From Willaertia magna (Eukaryota; Heterolobosea; Eutetramitea; Acrasida; Naegleriidae), in assembly GCA_902984215.1 (NCBI GenBank), contig CADWAF010004184.1, forward strand, positions 1 through 13,016: DNA of 13,016 nucleotides, read 5' to 3'. The first letter of the stretch is position 1. Every line of letters begins with the position of its first letter. Under the pieces are notes generated by a model that made no database searches, had not been told where the DNA came from, and saw only the letters and a list, made by a program, of their open reading frames with translations. The translations under genes and the position numbers were made by a program. Shown here one piece after another: positions 1-8,300 of the stretch.

Positions 1-680
1 GATAATAACTCATCTACAGTTAAATCACAAGTAATTTCTTTGTCAGATTCAGCGCCAGGCCAGCAAAGTGTCATAATATAATAGTCATCTCCTTTAGGAA
101 AAACAACGTGATCAACTTCTAAGGAAACTTGATGATTATTTCTTAACCGGTATCGCTTTTTCTTTACTTCAAGTGTTGCAAATGATTTTACACCCAAAAT
201 TTCCAAATAACTAACATTTAGTTTTAAGGCAACATCATTTAGTTCACAACCATAAGTTTTATGTTCTAAATAATTATTAAGAGAATTTAAACTTTTCATT
301 TCCTTAAGAGATAAACAATTCTTTCCATTTTCTTCTGTAACAACTTTTAACAAACACTTTTCATTAACAAACATTTCTAAATTACAAGTGTCTAAATAAC
401 TTTCCACAAAGTCATATTCACCTATTTCTTCTTCAAATAAAGCAAGTAATAATTTATTGAACTGTAATTGATGCATTGTAAAATGAAACTTATTGTTAAC
501 TAATTGTTGTTGCTGTTGTTTGTGTTTAGTTTTTATAGTTTCCTTATTTTCCGCAAATAAAACGTGAATGGGAAAACTATTTGGTTCAATAACATGCTCC
601 ACAGTGCATTGTTGCAACACTTTTTTCGTAGCATTCAATATTCTGCAATAAGGCAATTGTTGTGATAATTCTTCTTTCAT
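1..680 (-). CDS. CYTH / triphosphate tunnel metalloenzyme-like protein, 3' end missing
   Basis: An open frame of 226 codons runs from the ATG at 680-678 off the left edge. The start is the only in-frame Met after the stop at 764-762. It was found by translating the reverse strand. Residues 91-127 (F-V-E-S-Y-L-D-T...C-L-S-L-K) and 158-204 (L-G-V-K-S-F, then S-L-E-V-D-H-V-V-F-P-K-G, then Y-Y-I-M) follow the order of plant TTM3-like CYTH proteins as I remember them: FFDT strand, V-S-L-K strand, L-E-V-D strand, F-G-x-x-Y-E-I-E strand. CYTH proteins fold into a tunnel that binds triphosphate and Mg/Mn. Here the N-terminal ExExK motif is not evident (the aligned stretch near 64-69 reads K-F-H-F-T-M), the Arg pair is L-L-K, and the last Glu pair is Ile-Met. 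The family call is therefore by pattern, and activity is doubtful. A Q5 run lies at 55-59. No signal peptide or membrane segment is seen. It is divergent to the large gene at 5306. Confidence 0.6.
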   Translation of the reverse strand, partial: MKEELSQQLPYCRILNATKKVLQQCTVEHVIEPNSFPIHVLFAENKETIKTKHKQQQQQLVNNKFHFTMHQLQFNKLLLALFEEEIGEYDFVESYLDTCNLEMFVNEKCLLKVVTEENGKNCLSLKEMKSLNSLNNYLEHKTYGCELNDVALKLNVSYLEILGVKSFATLEVKKKRYRLRNNHQVSLEVDHVVFPKGDDYYIMTLCWPGAESDKEITCDLTVDELL

Positions 681-880
681 TCTGTTTATTTTTTTTTCTT
701 TGGCTGTTTGATAAGGCGGACAGAAAATGTGACCGAGAAGAAAACGGCTCAAAAATGCAAACTAATGATTTCTTCTTTTGTTATTAATCCGTAGCTAGCT
801 CAATATACAATCAGTTATTGTAAATTTTGACATAATAATTAAGGCAAAATCTCTTTCCTAGAGTCGACGTCTGTAACAGT
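681..880. promoter_or_regulatory. Likely promoter and 5' leader of the CYTH-like gene
   Basis: These 200 bp have near-coding base composition, unlike the AT desert that starts at about 880. They lie directly upstream of the minus-strand ATG at 680. Reading toward the gene, an ATG at 833-831 opens a 12-codon frame that stops at 797-795, a possible upstream ORF if transcription starts further out. The stretch 761-681 is also open in the frame of the main gene but contains no ATG, so extra coding exons are possible but not shown. No TATA box or initiator can be called with confidence in such DNA. Confidence 0.3.
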
Positions 881-956
881 TTTAAATAATAATTTTAATA
901 AATAAGAATTAGTTAAAATTTTTATTATTTTTATTATTTATAAAATTTATAATTTT

Positions 957-991
957 ATAATTTTTTATTTATTTATAATTTTTTATTTACT
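957..991. repeat. 18-bp tandem duplication
   Basis: The unit at 957-974 (ATAATTTTTTATTTATTT) is followed directly by a second copy from 975 that matches for its first 15 bases and then diverges. Simple AT-rich sequence of this kind arises easily by slippage. Confidence 0.5.
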
Positions 992-1847
992 CAATATAAT
1001 TTAAGCTAAAAGATTAATATATTTTATCATAATTTATTAATGATATAACCATAAGTATTTTATATGTATTTATTTTTTTAATAATTACAAATTAAAAATA
1101 ATTTTTTATCAAACTATTATGTATTTTTAATAATATAAACTAAAAAATTCACATTTTTTAACGATTTAAATCATTAAAAATTATAAAATAGCACTAATAA
1201 AAATTATAAATAAAGATCTAAAAAATTTATAATTGTCATTAAAAATAAATTTATTAAAACTACAGAATAAATTTAAAAAAAAATATATCAAAACAATATT
1301 AAATAATACTTACTAAACAACGATAAAATAAATAAAACAGATTATACATTAAAAGTAAATTTATAAATGATATTGTTAAATAAAAAATAATATAATTATA
1401 CAAACAAAAGATAAAATTAATAAACATATTTAAATTTTTAAAAATAAACTAAAAAACAGATTGTTTTTTGAAAATAAAGAATTATTAAATTATATTAATT
1501 TAATAGTTAAAATATCATTTTTTTATTTTTTTTTGTCTTTTTAAATTAAGTTTTAAATTTTAATTATTTTTTATTGTTTTTTTTTCAATTATATTTTTTT
1601 TTAATTTTTTTAAATTTTTTTTTATAGTACTGTTTAAATTTATTTATTTTAAATTAAAGTTGGAATAATAAATTGTAATTTATATTTAATTTTTTAAACT
1701 TAGTAATATTTTTAATTATAATTATTTTTTTAAATTTATTTTTTTAATAATTTTTTATACTTTGTATTTAATATTTATATTATTTAACAAATTTAATATT
1801 TCTTTTAAATAAATTTGAAACTTTCTATTTTATATATATTTTATCTA

Positions 1848-1975
1848 AAAAATTAAATAAATAGTTAAAATAAATAAATTAAATAAAATAATATAAATAA
1901 ATAAAATTATTAAATAAATAAATAAATTAAATAAAATAAATAAATAAAATTATTAAATAAAATAAAATAAAAACA
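1848..1975. repeat. (AAAT)n-type imperfect microsatellite with a ~43-48 bp higher-order unit
   Basis: Almost every word here is AAAT, AAAAT or AATT in the A-rich orientation. Larger blocks recur: the string ATAAAATTAT occurs at 1901 and 1944 (43 bp apart), and TTAAATAAAATA occurs at 1879 and 1927 (48 bp apart). This indicates a tandem duplication with small insertions or deletions on top of the tetranucleotide repeat. It follows a T-rich block at about 1500-1790, so A and T asymmetry switches strand here. Confidence 0.65.
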
Positions 1976-2094
1976 TAAATTTAAATAAATTACTCAATAA
2001 CTCAAATTCTAAACTATTTAACTTATTAAAAAAGATATATTTTAAACTATTATTAAACCATAGCTAAAATATTCTAAAAATATTTAAAAACTTA

Positions 2095-2400
2095 ATTCAT
2101 TAAATCAATATAATAATTATATATCCAATAAAAAACTTTTAATCTTAAAAAAAGTATACTATCTTTAATTTCATTAATCTCATAATTAACTAACTAAGAG
2201 TATTTATAGATAAACTTTATTTTTTCTTCAATTCTCATTTTTTTATTTAATTCTATTAGGAAAACATATTTTTTCTCAATATAATCATTCTTATTTAAAC
2301 AACAACTACAACTGTTATATCCATTATAGCTTATTGTACAATATACAAGAACTTTCATAAATAAATTTAAAATTATATTTATAATAGAAAAATAAATATT
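2095..2400 (-). other. Coding-like relic or chance open frame
   Basis: On the minus strand, an ATG at 2358-2356 opens 54 codons to a TAG at 2196-2194, and the same frame then stays open for 33 codons to a TAA at 2094-2092. The frame is also open upstream of the ATG to a TAA at 2403-2401. The predicted product has a Cys/Ser cluster (Y-N-S-C-S-C-C, residues 14-20) and a charged, helical second half. Local G+C is higher than in surrounding DNA. I do not recognise a family. It could be an eroded gene or chance, and I favour neither strongly. Confidence 0.2.
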
Positions 2401-3499
2401 TTATAAAGTAATACATTAAAATATTAAATAAAAAACTTACTAATTAAAGGCTTTTATCTTTTTATAATCAATATTACAAACAATTCTTTATTTTAACACT
2501 AATAATTCATCAATAACATAATTAAAATAAATATTATTAAATTTAATTTTTCTAGGTCCAAGATTTTTTATTTTATAATTTTTTTTTAATGTCTAAAATT
2601 ATAAAGTAAAAAGATTATAAAGAATAATTAGATAATTTAAAAAAATAAATATTGTTAGTATTAAATTATAATAATAAAAAATTAATATTTAATATGTTTT
2701 TTTTATATTTAAAATTTTTTCTATCATAAACATCTTATAAATATTCCATATCTTCAATCAATAAAATATTTAATCTTTTTTTAAACTTTTTATCTTTCAA
2801 TTTTATTTATAAATTTAAATCATTATATAAAAAATTATTTATTTTTTGTAAACAAGAACAATAAATAAAAGAAATATTTTTAATTTTATAATATTCACAA
2901 TAATACATCTTTTTATATTATAAATATTATCAATAAATCTATATAATCTCTTTTTGTTGTAATTAAATTATTTTTTTTAAGTAAAAACAAATTTAATATA
3001 TTTAATAATAAATTTATCTTATTTTTAGTAATATTAAAATTTATAATTATAAACAATAATAATATTAAACAGAATTTATAAAATAAAATTGATTTTAAAT
3101 AATATAAATCATTACTTTTATTATTAAACATATTTGTAAATAAATTTTTTTTTAAATTAAATTTTTGTGAATCTTTTTTTTCTTTTGTTTTATAGTAAAA
3201 TAAAATTAATAATTTTACAATAAATGATTATTTTTTACTACTTATATTCTAATCCATATAAAAAAGTAAATTTATAAATTACAATTAATCAATTTATATA
3301 TTTTTTTAAAATTAGTAACTCTAAAATTTTATTAGTTTATTAATTTATATATTTTAACAGAAAATATATTATAAAGTATATTTTTTTATAACTTTTAAAA
3401 CAAAAACATTCATATAAAGTCAAAAGTATAAATTATTAATATTAAATATTTTAATAAACTTTAATCATAAAAAATAATAAACTAACTATTACAAATAGT

Positions 3500-3553
3500 A
3501 ATTATTTTTATAATAATTATTTTAATAACTATTTTTATAATAACTATTTTAAC
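3500..3553. repeat. 27-bp direct tandem duplication
   Basis: Two adjacent 27-bp units (3500-3526 and 3527-3553) differ at four positions, each a T in the first copy and a C in the second: at unit positions 3, 18 and 27, with the fourth unconfirmed by eye. Each unit itself contains two related half-repeats built on AATTATTTTT. Shorter C-bearing variants of the motif continue to about 3590. Confidence 0.55.
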
Positions 3554-4630
3554 AATTATTCAAGTAATACTAACTATAAATAATAATCAAGAAACAATAT
3601 ATAATTATAATAAATCTTATATTCTTTTAAATATTAAAAAAATTATAAATCTTTTAAATATTTTCATTATTAAAGAGTTTACAAAAGTTATATAATATTT
3701 TATATCTAATTTTAAATACTATTTTCAAAAAATAATCTTACATAGATTTAATAATAAAATATAAAAATTTGATTTTACAATATTGTAGTAAGATAATAAT
3801 TATAGAATTTTAATTATTTAAAAGATAAAAAATAATAATAAAATAATTAAAATCAAAAAAAAAGTTAAAACAATAATAGAAAAAAAATAAAAAAATAAAT
3901 TATAAAAAATTTTTAAACAAAAATAAAACTTTTCTAATTACTTTAAATTAAAAAAAAGTACTAAATTAATATTTTTCAAATAAAATTATATTGTAATTGA
4001 AGGTTTTTTTATTGAATTAATAAATATTAATATTAATAAAATAACTGTAAAACTTCTTTTAATAGAAATTACTTAAATCATTGATGAAATAAGATTAAAA
4101 AAAATTGATTGTGTTTCTTCTAATGTTTACTGAGAATATAATTTATATTATAAATATATTTTTTTTAAATTTTCAAAAAAGTATAATCTAACAAGAAGAA
4201 ATTAAAAAACAATTTAAAAAAAAATAGTACTATTTTAAATAATAAGATTTTTTTTTAATGAAATAGTTATAAAAAAAAACAAATAATAATTTATTAATTA
4301 AAGATAAAAATTAGTTAACTAAAATAATTGTTAGATTAAGTAATAAGTTAAAGGTTTATAAATTAAAATCTTAAAAAAGAAAGAAATTGGAATATATTAA
4401 TGTTAAAAATAGATTATTTTAATAATTTTTTTATAAAAAATAAAAAATTCATTAAGAAACTTTTAAATTTATTTAATAATTACAATATTGTAACTCAGTT
4501 TAAATTAAATAGTAAATTAGTATTAATAACTTTTAAAAATAAAAAAATATTAAAAATAAAGCAATGTTAGAGAGTGATAGATTATATAATTATAATTATT
4601 GCAATTAAATATTAAATTTTTGACTATAAT

Positions 4631-4858
4631 ATGAAATATAAAATGTTTAATATTAAAAGAGGAAGCATAAATAATATTGAATATATTATATTAATAGAAG
4701 AACAAAAAAAAGATAATTATGGGTGTAAAAAAGAATTATAAAGTATTTAAAAATGACTTTAATGTAATATAAGGAAGTATATTAGTAATTTTTTAAAATT
4801 CATCACTAACTCAATAATTAAAGATGCTGTTGAGAATGTAGAGAATAAGAAAAAATAA
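4631..4858 (+). other. Possible eroded coding fragment in one reading frame
   Basis: From the ATG at 4631 the plus strand reads 36 codons to a TAA at 4739, including I-E-E-Q-K-K-D-N-Y-G-C-K-K-E-L. After a short cluster of stops (4748, 4754, 4760) the same frame reopens for 31 codons (4763-4855), ending D-A-V-E-N-V-E-N-K-K-K before the TAA at 4856. Local G content is raised on this strand. Charged, balanced amino-acid content differs from the Ile/Asn/Lys/Phe noise typical of AT-rich spacer. No family is recognised. A decayed gene or transposon remnant is possible, and chance is not excluded. Confidence 0.25.
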
Positions 4859-5041
4859 AAAATAAAATTGTTATTTGTTATTTATTATTTAAAAGATTAT
4901 TTAGAGTGATTTTTTTATAGTTTATAAAATAAATATTTAATTTATTTTCAAAGTTAGATATTTTTTTTTAAAAAGTTATTACTTAAGTAAGGAAAAGTTT
5001 AATTTATTAAATTAAAATAGATAATTCGATTAGATTTTTAG

Positions 5042-5066
5042 TAATTTTATAATAATTATAAAATTA
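5042..5066. repeat. Perfect 12-bp inverted repeat with 1-nt centre
   Basis: The arm TAATTTTATAAT is followed by one A and then its exact reverse complement. It lies about 240 bp upstream of the first ATG of the large gene. In DNA this AT-rich, such a palindrome is only mildly unusual, and no function can be assigned. Confidence 0.4.
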
Positions 5067-5305
5067 TATATAATTTTCCTATTTTCATATAAAAATAAAA
5101 TAAAAAAATCTTTAATAAAACATCTTTTAGAATAATTTTAAAATAATTTTGGCTAAAAATATTATTTATGAAATATATAAATTATTTTTATATTTTTATA
5201 TTTTTATTTAGTATTAAAAATATATTTTTATATACAATTATTATTTAATGTTATTTTTATAAAATAAAAATAAAAATTTTATTAATTTAATTTAAGTAAT
5301 AAAAG

Positions 5306-8300
5306 ATGAACAAAAGAAATAATAAATTACATAAAAACTATACTCATACATTAATATCTCCCGATTCTTGTTCTTTTGAAAGTAATCAATATCCGGTAGG
5401 TATTTTTTATTCTTTTCAATTCTCTTTCTAATCCTTTCTTTCATCATCATTAACTTATTCTACCCAACAATAATAATACAAAATAACAACAACGAAATAA
5501 CAACGGAATGAATAACATGATGAAAATAACAACAAATAGAAATTAATAAGTGCATTAGAATACTTTCATCAAGAGAAAAAAGTAAAGACCTCTCTAGCTA
5601 AATTTCCGGGAATAAATACATTACCCACTAATTGGGATAACTATATAGATGATATGATAAAAACTTTAGATCAATTCTTCTTACCTCATACCTCTCGTTA
5701 TGATTCATTCGGAGGTTCCGGTAATTTTCAATCCTTTTTAACTGCAGCCGCAAATAATAATAATGCAAAAGAAGGAACTACCAATGAGGTAGAAGAAAGG
5801 CTTGTTGAGTTATTAAAGCCTTTAAGTTATCGTTCTCTAAGACAATACTTTGTTGAGGATTTAATGTCCCAACAAGTTGAATTTAAATTCTTAAAAGTAG
5901 TTGAAAGACTTTCTTCATTCAATAGTCCTATAAGTAACAATACCATTGATATAGAAACCAAAATGAAATTAATAGTTTGTATCTTTACCCTAACAATGTC
6001 AAGTTGTTTCAGTTCCCTAGCTATACTTTTAATCATCTCATGTAGAACCATCCTTAGCCTTGAAGATGTAGAAATCAAGTCCGCATGGATCATGGAAATG
6101 ATCTACAATGAAAAGATGAAGAGAAAAAAGAACTTTTTATTTCATAGAAAGAGCGCCAAAAAAAAATTTAAAGTTTCTAGTCATGAGCTAGCTAATGAGA
6201 TTTTAAGCGTTTTAAATGATGAGATTAAAAAATCATTAGAGAGATTTGCTAAAGTGTTTGAACATTTAAGGGAAAGGGATCAACAACAAAATGTTTTACA
6301 ATTTGAAGATGTACCATTCGTTTTAACTCAAGACAAAACATTTTTTGTTTTATATTTACAATTTAGGAAAGGAACTTATACTAACAAGTTAGAAGAACAA
6401 TTAGAACAAAATTTACAAATAATTTTACATAAAAATATAAGTAATTTAACTTTAGAAAAATTAACAATGGAATGTAGAGAATTTATTTATCCTTTAGGAA
6501 AATATGATAAAAACATTTTAGATCATGTAGCTTATTCTTTAGTTTTAGATGATAGAGGTGAACCAATGGCTATTGAGTTAATTAGAAATAAATTTGAGGA
6601 TATAAAAGGAATTAATTATTTAAATAATTTTGGATTTAATTTTCATATTTTAATGAATTATTGTAAACGAGTTTTTTCAAATTTTAAAAGAATTTTAATG
6701 TATTTAGAGTATAACAATATTGATAAAGAACATGTATTTTATATTAATGCAACAGTTAATTTATTGAAAGATTATTTTTTATGTTTTAATGATTTATTTA
6801 TAAATTTTAATTTAAATCAAACTTATTTATTAATTGAAGATGTTTACCATAAACAATGTTTAGATGAAATTAAAATTTTATTAGATTATTTAGCAAATGA
6901 TCAATTACATGTAGATCCCTATCTATGGATATCTATACATGACTCTTTTAAATTATATAGAAATCATATTTTACAAATTAAATTTAATTTTTTAAATCAA
7001 AAAGATAATGAAAAAAATAGTTTATTTATTTCTGATGATCACTATACTGAAATGATAATTAATGAAATTACAAAAGTAATTGTTATTGGTACATTAAAAA
7101 GTGATTTAACTTTATTTTATCCTGAAAATTGGAATAAAAGAAATTTACCATTTATTTTGGGATTAAAACATCAACAATTTTCATCTGCTACAGTATCAGT
7201 GACAGATGACAATTCAATGTTAATGAATGATGATATACCATTTACACATATTGAATATAGTAGTGATGAAAATACATCCGTGTCAGCTGTAGAAGAAGAT
7301 GATCAATATCTCTCAGATGACGATCAATACGTAACTGAAACTGCATCTGAAATTGATTATGAATTAAATTTTAGATTTAAATTATTATATCCTGAATTAT
7401 TAGATGGTTTAACAAGTATTGAAAATTATTATATGAAAATATTTAGTAATTTATCTTGTTTCTCATGGGAAAGATTATATTGGGTTTCTGAATTTACAAA
7501 AGATCCATTAAAAAAGAATTTTATTTTATTTGCAATTTGCGTTTTACACGATGAATTAATGAGACAAACAAATTTTGAAAATAAGACAAATATAACGGAA
7601 AATGAAAGAAATGAAATATGGGCAATGATTCATATTTTTATTGAAGATTTATTAAAAAGAAAACTAAAACTTTCACATATTGATAATGATACAGTTCAAT
7701 TAAATGATATTAAGAAAGTTTTATTGAAACATGTAATTAAACCAATTACTCAATTGAAATTAACTTATACATTAACTGATTATTATCAAATGGTTGAATC
7801 AATTGAGAGTAAAACATTTGTTTCAGAACAAGATATTTTATCTTCAATTTTGGATAAAAATAATATTACTTTTGCTTTTAAATTAAATGAATTGGCAGTT
7901 TTAGTTAATGGTATTTTATCTGATGTATCTGTATTAGCTGGACAACCAAATATAAATCAACATAACAGTGTTGCTAATCACAATAGTAATAGTGGTGCAG
8001 TTGGTGTAAATGGTATTAATAACAGGATAGATCATTTTATTGAAAATTTATTAAGTTTAATCTTTCCAGAAAATATTGAAAAAGATTGTTTATTATATCA
8101 ATTAGAATCATGTGGTTTAGAAGTATTTCAAGATATAATAGATAAATTAATAGATATTTATTTTAAAACGGAACAATATATATCCAATCATATTTTATCA
8201 ATTAATATTCAAAGAAGAATTGTAAAATTAACTAGAAAGCTTCAATCACCATATTATAAGGCAATAGTTTTAAAATGTTTTATGCAAAAACTTAAAGAAT

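Larger units (their letters stand above)
881..5305. other. 4.4-kb extremely AT-rich intergenic spacer
   Basis: This is the spacer between the divergent genes at 680 and 5306. About nine bases in ten are A or T, far more than in the flanking genes. T-rich blocks (about 1500-1790) and A-rich blocks (about 1840-1990, 3820-3960) alternate. Hand counts give C well above G in 1981-2580 (about 60 to 19) and G well above C in 4561-5040 (about 57 to 15). The change lies near 3780. No tRNA, rRNA, CRISPR array or recognisable mobile element was found. Open frames inside are short and mostly what AT-rich DNA gives by chance. The spacer must hold the promoter of the gene at 5306. Confidence 0.8.

Noticed and set aside
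762..833. Extra first exon of the CYTH-like gene (ATG at 833-831 spliced to TAG|TTT at 762)
   Set aside because: A short GT-AG interval exists, but joining it puts the downstream sequence out of frame with the CYTH-like protein.
2913..3131. 72-codon minus-strand open frame in the AT spacer
   Set aside because: The product is almost only Leu, Ile, Phe, Asn and Lys, as expected from AT-rich noise. It has no motif, and its length is not far above chance.
881..5305. Mitochondrial DNA insertion as the source of the AT-rich spacer
   Set aside because: No recognisable mitochondrial protein, rRNA or tRNA could be read in any frame.
881..5305. tRNA genes, CRISPR array or transposon ends in the spacer
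   Set aside because: No T-loop-like GGTTCRA word, no regularly spaced identical repeats, and no long terminal inverted repeats were seen.
5969..6037. Transmembrane helix in the N-terminal part of the giant protein
   Set aside because: The stretch is hydrophobic enough, but it is single, contains several Ser and Cys residues and sits among helical segments. A buried helix of a repeat solenoid explains it equally well.
5827..6093. 88-codon minus-strand frame inside the giant gene
   Set aside because: Antisense shadow of a long, well-supported coding frame, in its more G+C-rich part. No motif.
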